64,000 nt of DNA, taken from positions 1-64,000 of the forward strand of contig JAHHQI010000106.1 in the NCBI GenBank assembly GCA_028274465.1. The letters are read 5' to 3'. Positions 35,619 through 48,008 of this stretch are shown piece after piece. Positions within the stretch are counted from its first letter, which is position 1; the number at the start of each line of letters is the position of its first letter. The notes below the pieces were generated by a model. That model was given only the letters and a program-made list of their open reading frames with translations, ran no database searches and was not told the origin of the DNA. The DNA comes from Plantago ovata (lineage: Eukaryota > Streptophyta > Magnoliopsida > Lamiales > Plantaginaceae). Both the position numbers and the translations under genes were made by a program.

Positions 35619-36787
35619 GTAAAGTTACATGGTTAGAAGTATTACCTGCAAGCCTGATGTTACAAATCAATAAGAATAAGAAGATCCCACACAGTCCTTG
35701 TAGTATATTTTGAATTTGCGGTGATCTTTAAAATAAACTTTGTATTGGTTTCCGATCGCGATTTACAAGAAGTTATGTTCAAATTCGTCTCTTTGCTATT
35801 ATAGACTTTGTAGTAGCTCAAGTGTCTTGTTAACACAAACAAACCATGAAGCAAAATTACAGATCAACCATGTAGTCCGGCCCTATAAACAAGGCCATTG
35901 AAAGAACGTAGGATCGGAATAACTTGCTTTAGATACAAATTACCTCAGTCAATAATGTAGATTGACTACGGGGTTCAGTGAACACCTACGTCAACCTGCA
36001 GATTAACAAACACAGATAATATATATAAATTAAAGGACATCAGAATATAAAGAAGAACCTGTGTTTGGTAATTTTCAAGCAGCTTTTGTAAGCTTGCTTG
36101 ATACCCAGTCAAGGTAGAAAAATCAACTAGAAAAGATCTTGTTCGTACAACGATGTATACTCTCAATATCTATCCTAGAAAAACAACACTAGTCACCTAT
36201 AAGATGATATAGAAACCAATCTATCTAATCTACCTCCAATACGCTGTTAGAGAAGTCTAGAATATATATTACTGTAAAAGACACGATAACTAAAAGAATA
36301 AAACCTAAAACTCAATAACTCGAATGCTCTCTTATTGTGTCGTCATGTGTAGTTTTTGGCTTGTCAACCCTCTGGTATTTATAGTAGTGGAATACGTAGT
36401 CGACAATGATCAAGAAACACGTCTTGATGAATCTGGACAGGATTTGGTATTAGTCTTCTATTAGGAATAAACTTATTCTTCAAGAACTCCTTTTCCTATT
36501 AAGACTTGATTTCCTTTTTGAGTCCTTCTTTGAATAAGTCTCTTCCTTCTTGTAATCTGACAATTCCCACGTGCTAATAAACTTCCTGCACAAGTAAAAC
36601 AACTACAGCTGTGGAACAATTAGTGTTAGAATAGGTAAAACTAAAATAGATAGCAAAGTGCTCCGTTTCCCGAAACTAGGGGTCGAGTGAACCTATAGGT
36701 GAATCCCTATGTAAACACCCTTGAAACAGTGACACTTACAGCCATGTTTATCATCCCATTCTCTAATTAGTATGTACGTAACGTAAT
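35619..36787. other. 3' flank of OMT; no gene seen
   Basis: AT-rich, with no recognisable protein. A 20-base doublet TTTCCTCTGGAGC(G/A)TCGTA lies just to the right, at 36812-36846, inside the next LTR. Confidence 0.45.
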
Positions 36788-37801
36788 TGTTGATAGGTAA
36801 TTAGTGCTTTCCTCTGGAGCGTCGTACTTTCCTCTGGAGCATCGTAAGGCGAAGGTTCTAGAGCGTCCTTCGCACTTCAAGTGTCTTTCGTACTGTACAT
36901 AGGACCTGAGGTATAACTTAGCAAGAGCGGGGGGGGTTAGTGCCACAAGCCCGGCTTGTCAATGATCAAGCCGGAGGGACAACTTTACGTGTAGGGAGTT
37001 GGTAGGCTTCCCTAGTAAATGTAGAGTGAGAAAGTAGTGTAATGTGATATCTTGATGATTGAATGATTGAATACCTTGATTTGAGTGAGCCCATATTTAT
37101 ACTAGCAATAGAATATTGCCTGAGTCCTTAGGATCGTGACAAGTGTCCGACCAAGATTGAGTCTCTCATGGGCTTAGGCCCATTTAAAGTGACCCATGGG
37201 CCTTGGCCCAGATCTTCTACTGAGGTTGGCTAGGGTAAAATGGTATTCCTTGGTACCAAAGTGCTCCTAGGGCGGGTGTCGCCCTAGTACCGTCCGAGGA
37301 CGGGGTAGTAGGGCGACTACCGAGCTTCTAAGGTACGAGGACCACCTTTTCCTTAGGACATGTTAATTCTTCCTTGATGTAAAGAGTTATGTCCGGCCAC
37401 CTGTGGTAGTAGGGCGGAAGGACACTCGTCCGACTACCAGTGCTAGTAGGGCAGAAGGGCACCAATCTTGTTCCTCTCGGCGTGCTACTAGGGCGACCCT
37501 ATGTAGCCGGAGGTCGTGGTGTAGCCCGAGGAGCTCTTTGCTGGGCTTGCCTTTCTCCTAGCTGGTGGCTACTAGGACTTTGTCCTGCTAGTAGGGCGTC
37601 ACCACGCCAGTAGGGCAGCTCAATGGCTAGTACGACCATTGTACTTTTAGGTCGAACATAAGGACTTAGACTATTTTGCCTAGTCTTTTGTCTGGTCGGA
37701 CCATGGTGAAAGGTGATCGGACCCTTCTATCATGGTCAGTCCATGACGCCCTAGTACGCTCTTAGACGCCCTTAGGGGTTTGACATATTCCGACACCAAC
37801 A
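36788..37801 (-). repeat. LTR of the second Tat element, with repeated TAGTAGGGCG motif
   Basis: 1014 bp. The decamer TAGTAGGGCG or close variants recur at least seven times between about 37260 and 37620. Confidence 0.8.
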
Positions 37802-38790
37802 TATGTCCCCCTAGTTTCCAAGTATCTTAGTAGAAGATAGTTGTGGAACTATTAAGTTCAAGTCGGCCTTCCCTTCAATCTTGAAGTATGGTCCGATGTA
37901 TAATTGCAAAAAGTTTTTCCTTGCGACCCGATAGTTTTCATAATCTTTCCCTCCTCCTATCTCTCCCTCCTCCCCCCTTTTTTTATGGTTCGAGTAGACG
38001 GTACTCGGACAACCAATAAAGAGTATTTGTATGAAAGAGATTGGATCCGGGTAAGGTCATGCAACTTCACAAGGTTGAGGAGTAGTTCTTTCTTCCTTCG
38101 GAGCACGTGTCTGGAGATGTTCCGAGGTTCTTCATGTTTTGTTTTTCTTTTTTTTTTTGTGTTGCTCGAGGAGCCTGCCTGGTAGGTGGTAGGGCGACCC
38201 CTAACTCGCGTACGCTCCGGACGATTTTTCTTAAGTCGGGGCGCTCCAAGGGCAAAATCGTCTTTTCATGACGTGGCTCAATCTGGGCCTTCTATATCGT
38301 CGCGCGTGTGGCCTTGATTCGTCGCCACGTATGCGACGGTTCGCCTTCCCGTACTACCCTCTTATAAATAGGGGTACTTAGATTCATTTGCAACATTTTC
38401 GCCCAAATTCACTTAGAGCAATTTGAACTGTCCGAGTAGCAATTGTAAAGGGCGGGGAGCAGACGTAGTCGAGCAGCGTCGTCGAGCAAGCTACTTTTCC
38501 TTTTCGTCGAATCAAGTAAGTTCGACTACTTCTTTGTTTTCTTTTATCTTTGCCTTTTCACGCGAGTTTGCTATGTTTCTTGTACTTGTGCTCGCTCCTT
38601 TTATGTAGTAGTCGCTCCCCTTTTTAAATTTCTCGTTGGCCCCTTTCCTCCCTATGTGGTAGTCGTGCAATTATTATTTCCTCGTCTTCACGCATCTCGA
38701 CTTTGAGACTTGGACTTAAAATATACCTAAACGGACCTCTCGGACTCTGCATAACCAATGTTGATTGATGTTTTTCCTCTTCCTTTGTTT

Positions 38791-41690
38791 AGGATGTCCG
38801 AGAGGAGTGATAGCGAGAACATGTCCGAGGGGCATGGGTACGCGGACAACAGCAGTTCTTTATCCACGAGTTTTCTGGATAGCGAGCTGCCTGTGGTTGA
38901 GGTGCCCAAGGAGGAAGAGGAGGTTGTGAGTACTCCTCCCGAGGATAGGCTAGTCGCTCGATCTCGGGGGCCTAGGAATGAGTATGATTTGGACGACTCA
39001 TTCATCAATGATGAGGTCGAGGAGGGTGCCGCTCATAGCGTACCGCCCGAGGTGATGAATGCCATTGCTGGGGTTCTCGGGCATGATTATCGGGCAGGTG
39101 GTCCACCAGACCCTTTAGAACCTCGGGTCATCATTTTGGGAGATGATGCACCTGTGTTGAAAAATTTTGAGGTTCTTCCCATTGAGGGGAAATCTTCTTC
39201 CCAGAACACTGGGAGTCCGATTCCTGTGAGGTATTTGCCTCAGGGCTACTATAAGAGGGTGGTGACTCTCTCATCCGACGACGAGATTCGTCGACCGCCT
39301 TCAAATTTTGACGAGGCCGGTCCGATTAGAATTAAGCCCGCCCCTTATGCGCACGACGAGAGCAGTGATTCTATCTTTGGGGATGATGATATTTCTCCCG
39401 ATGTGTCCGAGGGACACTCTAAGAGGAGTCGAGACCAGGAGGATATGCCGCTCGAGACTGAAGAGGGCGAGCAAGATGAAGAGCGCGAGGCTGCTAATCA
39501 GGTGTCCGCGTCCGAGGACGTAGGGACTTCACGTTCTGCACCGAGGAGGAAGAGGAGAAGAAAAGGAGAGCCAATCCCTCCTAAATTTGCTAAGGACGGT
39601 CGTCCGAGGGGTGCTGCTTCCTTGGACACAAAATTTACTCGGCCTGTATCGGAGTGTCATCATCCGGATCCGAATGGAGAGCTGAACGAGGACGGCTCAA
39701 TCCCTACCGTGGCGACTACTATTTACGAGGAAGAGATTCCTCACCTTAGATGGATCTATTCTCTGCCTGAGTCTAAGGTTGAGATTCTCCTTCCGACGCC
39801 CGACCAGACGTTTTACAACCCGCCGTCCGGGTACATGTCAGTTCATACTATGTCCTTCGAGCGAGGATGGTGGATGACTTTTTGCGATGCTTTCCGCGAT
39901 CTTTTCAACAACTTAGGCCTCGCTCCGGCTCAGATAATTCTGAGCTCGCTCGGTACTTTAGTTTGCTATGGGGTTTTCTGTCACATCCGAGGGATCCTGG
40001 TAAACTACTCGACCTTTATACATCTTTTCTGGGAGTCGGTCAGCCCGGGGAACCCACACTTTTACTTCTTCTCGACCAGGCCCAATTTTGCTTTCTTAAA
40101 GGAGGCTCCGTCATCAGTCGGGTGTCGGTGGTGGTCGCGCTACTTCTACGTCCGCAAGGTGCGACAACCTGGTATGACTGACGAGCAGTTGGATCGGGGT
40201 GTCCCAAAAAAGTTCTTCCGCGGGACTTGGGTAGGTAAGTCGCCCGCGGCCGAGAAGGCTCCTTGGGCTGTCCGATACCAAAGAGAGAATTTGCTTCCGG
40301 ACCCCAAGAGATATTTCTACTGGGCGTTGAATCTTCAACCTTTGCCTTACTTGGCAAATTTAACTGAGCCCGTATATTGTGGTTTCAAAAAGGATTTCAG
40401 TAAGTGTACCCTCTTCCTGCTCGAGTAGGTCGCTTGTAGATACTTCTCCATACTTAGTCCATTTTATCATCTTTTTCTTGTCGCTCCTTTATGTTTTCAT
40501 TTGGTCCTCGGACCTTTGTATATTTCTGTACTAACTCCCTTTCTTCCTTGGCAGACTATTGGCTTAAGTGGATCATGTCTGAGACGCTCGAGGCCGGGAG
40601 AAGACAGCGCGCCGCACAGCGCAAGCTAGTTCAACAGCAGAAGTCGGACAAAGTGATGAATTCGCCTTCGCAACTTCCTTGCGACCCTCCTCGCAACGCT
40701 GTTGTGCACAAGTACGAGATGGCTCGTCGGGAGCGGGAAGGTGAGCCTCCTCTGGAGATGGCTCTTCCTCTGCTCAAGAAAGCCGATGACAAGGCTAAGG
40801 ACGATAAAAAGTCCTAGAAAAGTAAAAGAAGCTCCGACGACGAGGGTGGTCGAGCGGGTAAGAAGGCCCGCAAGAACAAGTGCAAGGGCAAGTAGATCAC
40901 AACTGACGAGGATCTCTCGGACGAGGTGAATCGTATGATGGCGCTCGACGAGCTTGATCGGGCGCATGAGCTGAGTCAGGTGTCGCACAAGGTAGTGGTT
41001 TTAAATATCTCGTTTCTAACTCAAAACTGCTAAGTATTGCTTCTCGCGCCTTGCTAATTTCATCGGTCCTCGGCCCTATCCTTTTGTTATTTGCAGCTCG
41101 CCGCCATTGGGAACCTTGCGGCTGACAAGGGTGTCCTCGGGCGCTTGAGGAGGAGCTGCAGGTCGAGAAGGCCAAGTTTGCAAGCTTGGAGGCCGACAGT
41201 GCTAAGGTGCAGAGGCAGATGAAGGCTTGGAAGGATGTGTGGAATAACCTTTCCATCAAAATGGCCCGTTTCAAGGATGCCGTCCTCGGGTACCTCAAAG
41301 ATACTCAGTACGAGGGTGCCAAGGCTTTCTATGAGTCCGCCTCGTACCGTTTGAAGATGCTGGAGACAAAGGAGGTGGGGCGCGAGGAGGGTTTCTACTC
41401 GGCTCTCGACCAGTTGAAGGCCAAAGGTCTCTTGCCCGTGGACTTTGATAGCGACGCCGCCGGCTTGATGGACAACAAAAATGGTAATCTGGTCGACTAC
41501 CCCGATCAGATGGTGTCCGACGCCGAGCACAAGGCTTGTGAGTTTGGTGCCTTGGTGGCTAACCCTGAAGTGTCTTATCCTGCCAAGGTCGGCCTGCTTC
41601 CTTCTTGGGTGCCCGAGGTTCTGCGCGTTGGGATACTCAAGCCGTTCAACACGTGTGGTCATCGCAACACTAGGTGGCTAGCTCTCCCTG
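38791..41690 (+). mobile_element. Antisense extra ORF of the second Tat element (Transposase_28-like)
   Basis: A first acidic, disordered part (38791-39700, many S, E, D and a basic RRKRRRKGEP) precedes the domain (39740-40400: LPESKVEILLPTPDQTFYNP, RYFYWALNLQPLPYL). A coiled-coil part follows (about 40550-41690). The order is the same as in the first Tat element. The function is unknown in the family. Confidence 0.7.
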
Positions 41691-42119
41691 CACTACAAGA
41701 AATACAACTTTTAGCAACCACTTTTAGCGACGGATCGATCGGTTGCTAAAATTAGTGACCGATCGGTCTTTTAGCGATGGATAAAAGGCCATTAGCGACG
41801 GATAAGAAAAATCGTGTAAGAGCGCGTCCGTAAACCCTTAGAGCGCACGGGGATTAGCGACGAATTAGCCATCGGTCGCTATTTAGCGACGGATCGACCC
41901 ATCCGTCGCTACATTTGCGATCGATGATCTCATCATCGCGGCTTTTTAATTTCTTTTTCTTTTATTGTTTTGCTGGTCAAAATGCTTAGCGACCGATGGT
42001 TCCATCGGTTGCTATGCTATATTAAAAAAAAGAAAGAAAATAATTTGCGACGGATGAGCTAATCGGTCGCTAAATAGCGACCGATCGCTATTTAGCAGCC
42101 ATCCGTCGCTAACTGTTAA

Positions 42120-42744
42120 CATATCGTCGTCTTCGCCGACAGACGGACAGAACACACACGCACAACAACACTTCTCTCCTTCGCGGCTCCATTTTCTCCT
42201 CCCCTATTTTCTTCATTTCTTCACCATTTCAATCAATCTTATAGTCATTTCGAAGCTCTTCCATCAAGGAACAAGTGTAGCTATTCAATTGCGTGATTAT
42301 TTCCCCATTTCTTCCGCAATCAAAGGTATATATTTCGAACCCTAACTTGTCTAAATTTTAGAATTCTTCATTTTTTTTTCAATTCTTTGAATTGTATGCA
42401 TTCTACTAGTATCTATTATGTTGTGTAGCTCAAATTAGGGGGGATGCACAAGTTTTAGTTGGTGAATTGATAGATTTGGGATGAATTGGGTATTTTATAG
42501 TTGAGTTCGATTATGTTTGGTATTTGAATTGAGTTGGATTACGTAGTTAGTTTTGTTCAATTAGTGTAGTTTTGTTTCGGATATACTAATTACTAATTAG
42601 ATTTGGAAATTGTATAAGTATAATGGAAATATGAGTAAATTATTGTGTATTGTAAGTAGTTATAATAATGAAAATTGTATAATTATAATGGAAGTATAGA
42701 TAAATATATGTAATTATAGTATATTGTAAGTAGTTATTATAGTT
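42120..42744 (+). other. CACTA leader region, no coding seen
   Basis: A pyrimidine-rich leader (42120-42330) ends in a likely donor AAAG|GTATAT near 42325. The following AT-rich 400 bases resemble an intron. Most of the transposase gene that should stand here is absent. Confidence 0.5.
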
Positions 42745-43425
42745 GAGGACATGCTTAGGGAGGCCCTAGTCTCCGAATTTCCAACATGGTTCAAAGAGCA
42801 TGTACAGAACCCGACCAACAAAATAACATGTCCTTACTTAAGAGCACTAGCAAGTGGACCTGGGAGAAGATACTCCTCCTTCCCATCTTACATTTTAAAT
42901 TGACTTAGGTTCAACAGTAGTGAGTGTGGATCGACATATGCTACAGTTAATGGTGGGGTTCGTGTCTTGGGGAAAGACATAGGTGATGATGTCTACGATT
43001 ACTATGGGAAGCTTAGGCGTATTGTTCGCCTTGAATATCCCGGAGTACCTTTGAAAAGAACAATGTTGTTTGATGTTGATTGGTATGATCCCACTGATGC
43101 AGGCACCAGAAGGCTTGAGGAGTATGATATGGTGGAGATAAACTATAAGAAGAAGTACAAAGTATACGAACCATTTATCTTGGCAAGTCAAGCACTTCAA
43201 GCTGTATTTCTTCAGTTTCCTACCTTGAAAAAAGATAAGGGCGATTGGTTAGCTGCTGTACCTATAAATGCTCGATCCAAAGTTGAGTATGTGGAGAAGG
43301 ACGAGTCAATTAACAACTCGTACCAAGAAGAAGATGTCGATGGTCAGGCTAGAAAACCTGTACAGGCTACAGTAGAAGTTATTCAGCTGCATGATGATGT
43401 TTTCATTGACTTACAACCAGAGTAG
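42745..43425 (+). pseudogene. C-terminal remnant of CACTA transposase (TNPD-like, DUF4216 region)
   Basis: Starts near VSEFPTWFKEH and runs through ATVNGGVRVLGKD, YYGKLRRIVRLEYPG, LFDVDWYDPT and YKVYEPFILASQALQAVF, which fit the DUF4216 tail of plant CACTA transposases. A stop occurs after PSYILN (about 42900). The last 150 codons are open and end in an acidic tail at 43425. No DDE domain precedes it. Confidence 0.75.
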
Positions 43426-43563
43426 ATTATAGAGGGTACGTGAATTAGTACTAGGTAGTTAGATTAGACTTAGCTTAGACTTATCTATTAGGCATATAAT
43501 AAAAAAATGTTCCTTACCATATCTCTAATTTTACATCTTATATAATAGGTTGATTATTATTAG

Positions 43564-45570
43564 ATGTCAGTTCCTACGTTGGGGGATATCCTACTTGAGG
43601 CTTGGAAAGCCAACTGGCTGTTGGGAGTTCCGCCTTCGGAATGGATGCCAGCTCCCCTTCATGAGTATTGGCAGGCCTACTGGCGTGACCACCCAAATGT
43701 CCAGCGTCGTTCCTTACTTTATCTCTTAATGACTTTACATGTTTTATATTCAATTTTGTATGTACTAACACAGATCTTTTTATTGCAGATGCCACGACCC
43801 AGGAGGCCACGATACATGACCCCGCAGTCCCAGAGGTCAGATACCGACGGAGAGGACACCGGGCACGGCTCACAGCAGGGCTACCCTACAGTTTTTGGGA
43901 CTCCACCTGGGTCGAATAGGGGATCGACTGCCTATTCCTCCCTCCACGACCCGTGGGCCCACGTTCCAGACGACGGTTGTCCCTTTCAAAGGCCGGAAGA
44001 TGGTCTGATGTGGAATGGTCGTCCTGTCCTTTACCCTAATGGAGAGAAGTAAGTATTAGGCATTAACTGATTTACGAACTTTTAATATATATATATACCG
44101 AACTAACCGAAGGTTTCACTATTGACTTACCTGTTCTTCACAGGTTGTATGGGGAGCGCGCTGCCAAAGTACTTTAGTGGGATAATACGGAACAAGATGA
44201 TCCCACCGCAAGAGGGTGGCAGGCAGTGGCATTGCATCCGGGCCAAATTAAGGGAGAGCTGTTCGAGGAGCTGAGGGTGAGTTAATAATCGTACATTAGT
44301 TACCTAATTGTTTGTGTTGTGAGTGGTATGTTAGCCACTTTGTGTGAGTGGTATGTTAGCCACTGTACTTGGGTGATATGTTAGTCACCATTGTTTTAGT
44401 GAAATATAGTTCAATGTGAGTGGTATGGTAGCCACTATTTTTGAGTGGTATGTTAGCCACTGAACTTGGGTGATATGTTAGTCACCCATATACTTGAATA
44501 GATGTTGTTTCCCCTTGTTATATATTTGATACATGTTGTTTTCCCTTGTTATACTTGAATGTTTTTAAGTATTCACCAACGTATGTGTTTCGATGTTTAT
44601 TTGTAATTGTGTAGAAAGATTTCTTCCTTCCGAAAGCATTGTTGATGGATCTCTGGTGGAGCTTCAACTCTCACGGTAGTTCCCTTTACAAGTGCATGGT
44701 TCATAACATGAAGAAACTGTATACACATAACCGTCCACGTACCAGTGATTGGCCCGGAGATGAAATTTGGGAGTCGTGGAAGGTGTATTGGGCTAACGAG
44801 AGAGTCCAGGCGCAGGCAGACCAGAACACTGATAACAGGAAGAAGCAACCGAATGATGGGAGCCGTACCCTGGTGACACACCATTTTGGCTCTGAGTCGA
44901 TCGCTACAGCACATGTGAGGCAGAAGGTAAGTGTATTAACTTTGTGAATTCATCATTCTTATACTTGTTATTCACTTGCATTTCGAACTTTCAAACTAAG
45001 TATATGATGCTTTCATGTGTCATTCAGTTGAAGGATAAGGAGAGTCTCCTATTCACCTTGTTCTCGAGATCTCAGAAGGCCAATGACAGACAGTGGTTGT
45101 GTGACGAGGCCACATCAATTGCGGTAAGTTCAACAATACATGTGTTTATTAAATACTGATGATTTCATAACTAATTAACAACATAACTAACACCTTATAC
45201 TCTTGATTTATAATTTCAGACGGCCTACGAGGCCAGGATTCGTGATCAGGATCTCACTGTTGAGGAAATGAATGCCATTTTCCTCGAGGTGAATCCTCCA
45301 GACGAGAAGGGCCGTCGCTTGAGACTGGGGAGTGCAACAGCCGTCCCTGAATTGGACTCGAGGCCGACTCGTCGTTCCCGTGCCAGTACAGCTTCATCAT
45401 CTTCAGCAGCAGCTTCCGCTCGAGAGCAGGCCCTCTTACTTTAGTTGCAGGAGAAGGATGAGGAGGTGAAGAGGCTAGCTGCGGAGCAGGCTGCGCAGAA
45501 GCCTAAATATGGTACTATGTTTGTTGAGCTGTATGCGAAGCTGCGGATGGAACCACCTACCTCTCCATGA
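43564..45570 (+). CDS. CACTA TNPA-like protein (Transposase_24, Ptta/En/Spm family)
   Basis: Accessory DNA-binding protein of CACTA elements. Parts in order: LLEAWKANWLLGVPPSEWMP (43564 on), MPRPRRPRYMTPQSQ (43790 on), FLPKALLMDLWWSFNSHGSS then YNMKK-like helix and DWPGDEIWESWKVYW (44610-44930), LLFTLFSRSQKANDRQW (45030-45125), TAYEARIRDQDLTVEEMNAI (45222 on), and a C-terminal coiled coil ending ELYAKLRMEPPTSP (45568). Introns with GT/AG ends separate them. Stops occur after KVL (about 44176) and QALLL (about 45442), so this copy may be dead. Confidence 0.72.
44321..44487. repeat. Six covarying hairpins in a CACTA intron
   Basis: Four units GAGTGGTATGTTAGCCACT (one with GG for GT) and two GGGTGATATGTTAGTCACC share the loop TATGTTAG. 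The arms change together: AGTGG/CCACT versus GGTGA/TCACC. Confidence 0.85.
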
Positions 45571-45827
45571 TCCCCTATCCTTTTCGACTCTATTTACTAT
45601 TTTCTACATGAATACTATGTACACTATGATATTATTTTGGATGAGTATTGTGTACGTATGATTATTATTATATGTATGGAGGGTTTTGGTACATTTATTA
45701 TGATTTTTTTGGATTATGTTTTTGTTTATTTGGTCTATAAGAATTTCTGTAACATGTTGCTTAATTGAACATGTTGCATTTGATTTTGGTTCTCATTATT
45801 ATATCCAAAAAATTAAAAAAATAAAAT

Positions 45828-46432
45828 AAAAAATATAGCAACCGATGACTTTATCCGTCGCTAGGAGCTCCAGAGCTCCAGCGACGGATAACTTATCCGT
45901 CGCTAAGAGCATCAGAGATCCAGCGACGGATGAGTTACCCATCGCTGGTTCTCCGGGGCCTTTTGCGACGGATAAGTCATCGGTTGCTAAAAGTCAACCT
46001 CCTTATCCGTTGCTAATCCGTCGCTAATTAGCGACGGATAACTCATCGGTCGCTAATTCGCTAGCGACTAACGGTTTAGCGACGAAGATTTTATCCGTCG
46101 CTAAAAACACCGATCGGTCGCTAATTGTTATTAGATAAAAAATATAGCAACCGCTGACTTTATCCGTCGCTAGGAGCTCCAGAGCTCCAGCGATGGATAA
46201 CTTATCCGTCGCTAAGAGCATTAGAGATCCAGCGACGGATTAGTTATCCGTCGCTGGTTCTCCGGGGCCTTTTGAGACGGATAAGTCATCGGTTGCTAAA
46301 AGTCAACCTCCTTATCCGTCGCTAATTAGCGACGGATAACTCATCGGTCGCTAATTCTCTAGCGACTAACGGTTTAGCGACGATGATTTTATCCGTCGCT
46401 AAAAACACCGATCGGTCGCTAATTGTTATTAG
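45828..46432. repeat. Tandem duplication of the CACTA right subterminal region
   Basis: Copy 1 (about 45828-46136) and copy 2 (about 46137-46432) are nearly identical apart from point changes and a 12-base gap. Each contains perfect hairpins such as AGCGACGGATAA-C-TTATCCGTCGCT and the doublet GAGCTCCAGAGCTCC. Confidence 0.85.
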
Positions 46433-46479
46433 CGACCGATCGGCATTATTTAGCGACGGATGGTGTCCTCCTTGTAGTG

Positions 46480-47899
46480 CTGGTCCCGTCCTCGGTTGTG
46501 ATTATACTTTGGAGGAGCCCGAGGTTATCAAGTTTCGGGAGACTCTTGAGGCAGAGAGGCGTGTTGCGGGCTCAGGAGTTAGTCGAGCTGAGGGGGCAAG
46601 TTAAGCTTCTGGGGGCGGTAGTCGGTCCGGGGATAAGCAAGACATTCAGAGATCTCCTCCCAAGTCGCCCGAGCAGTCTCGCAGTCGTTGTGGTTGAAGG
46701 CCGAGTATGCTCGGTAAAACTTGTAAAAAATGAACAAGTCTTTTATTTTGCTAGTTGAACAATTAAATTTTTGCTTTAACTTATTCGACCCTTTGTGGCT
46801 GCTCGGGAGAGCTCTTTTTGATGCCCCTCTCATTTGGGTGCATATCCTTTTGTAAATCAACTATGCTCCTCCTTTTGCCCGACGAGGCCTTATGCTAATC
46901 GCTCGTTTATTTCACTTCTTTCTTTCACTTTTCGTCTTTAATTTTGGCATGTCGAAAAGCATTATGCGAGTTTTCATAAGATGCTTCTGCAGGTACTTGT
47001 TTCTCATTCATTGTACTTAGAAAAAATTCTAAGTATGGGTCGTCGGACGCTTGCAATGTCACTTATGCTTCACGCACTTGGATCGACTTAGTGGTTAGTC
47101 GGCCCTTTAGGCTTCATGCGTAGTCGGACCAACTTAGCATTTTATGTGCTTCACGACGCTTAGAGGCTTGTCGTAGCCAACTCTAATCTTTGATAAATTT
47201 CCCAAGTATGTTGGTCGATCACCTTTGCTAGTCGGGCGCATAAGTATGGAGTCATGCTACTCGGGCGCATCAATCCCTTGATGCCTTCGGACACTTTTGA
47301 ACGCATGCTAGTCGGCCCTTAGGTAATTAAGTGTGTCGTCGAGCACACCTTTTCCCCTTACAGTTTTTCTCCAAAAAATCCAAGGAAAAAACTTCTTGTG
47401 GTCGTCGGACTAGTTATGGTCCTCGGACTACTTTAAGGTTGGCCGAGGAGCGGATCGTCAGACCATTGTGCTTCCGGGGACCTCCGACTCGAAAACTTCT
47501 CGAAAAAGTTTCCCGAGACATCTTTTTCCTGTCTTGAAAAACTGAGAAGATTAGAATTTTTTGCGTTTCGACCATTATTTTTTTCCTTCGGAGATCCTTA
47601 TCTAGTTTCGCATTCTTGTGTTGCCTTTCGTGATCTTATATCTGCCTTTCACGTAAGCAAGATAATATTTCAAACTGAAAGAGTTGCATTGGTTTGACGG
47701 AAATTCAATTACAACGGTGGGCTTCGAGGCCATGCCAAATGGGCGAAACAAAAACTGAACTAGAAATCATAAACTAGCGAAAGGGGGCCTTCCACAGGAG
47801 CTCATCAAAACATTGCATAATTCTCCAATGCCTTCTAGGCATAAAACCTCTGGAGATTGGTGGTGTTCCAAGTGTTCTTCAACTCATTTCATTCGGCGT
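46480..47899. other. Rest of antisense ORF and spacer of the second Tat element
   Basis: From 46480 the antisense ORF coiled coil continues for about 120 bases (TLEEPEVIKFRETLEAERR). The remainder to 47.9 kb is non-coding with many TCGG and GTCGGA words, matching the spacer seen in the first Tat element. Confidence 0.55.
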
Positions 47900-48008
47900 C
47901 TTCCAAGCGGTAACTTCCATTGGAGTTGGCTTCCACTATCTTGTAAGGCCCTTCCCACTTGGGTTCCATCTTGTGTGGATTTCCTAGGATATCCGCCTTG
48001 CGGAGTAC
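47900..48008 (-). mobile_element. C-terminal end of pol of the second Tat element
   Basis: The minus strand gives LRKADILGNPHKMEPKWEGP and YKIVEANSNGSYRL, the integrase C-terminal signature also present near 21400-21500. The Athila-type LTR at 48009 abuts it. Confidence 0.8.

Larger units (their letters stand above)
41691..46479 (+). mobile_element. CACTA (En/Spm) element, non-autonomous
   Basis: Ends CACTACAAGAAATA and (reverse) CACTACAAGGAGGA with a 3-bp duplication CTG (41688-41690, 46480-46482). Subterminal regions (41691-42120 and 45828-46479) are packed with AGCGACGGAT motifs in both orientations, the usual binding sites of the element's own TNPA-type protein. Inside are the C-terminal part of a TNPD-type gene and a TNPA-type gene. 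The catalytic transposase part is missing, so it cannot move itself. It inserted in the antisense ORF of the second Tat element. Confidence 0.92.
36788..48008 (-). mobile_element. Ty3/gypsy element, Tat lineage, partial in window
   Basis: Read on the minus strand. The 3' LTR is 36788-37801 (TGTTG...CAACA) with the purine tract AGGGGGACATA beside it. An antisense extra ORF runs from about 38.79 to 41.69 kb and resumes at 46.48-46.7 kb after a CACTA insertion. The very end of pol stands at about 47.9-48.0 kb (LRKADILGNPHKMEPKWEGP). At 48009 an Athila-type LTR begins, so the rest of pol, gag and the 5' LTR are displaced beyond this nest or lost. As it stands it is broken and incomplete. No paired LTR is visible, so age cannot be given, except that it is older than both insertions. 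Confidence 0.85.

Noticed and set aside
36000-36700. Possible solo LTR between the OMT gene and the second Tat element
   Set aside because: No paired TG...CA ends with a target duplication could be found.
44321-44487. CRISPR-like look of evenly spaced short repeats
   Set aside because: Plant DNA, no unique spacers of constant length, and the repeats are an intron hairpin series of a CACTA element.
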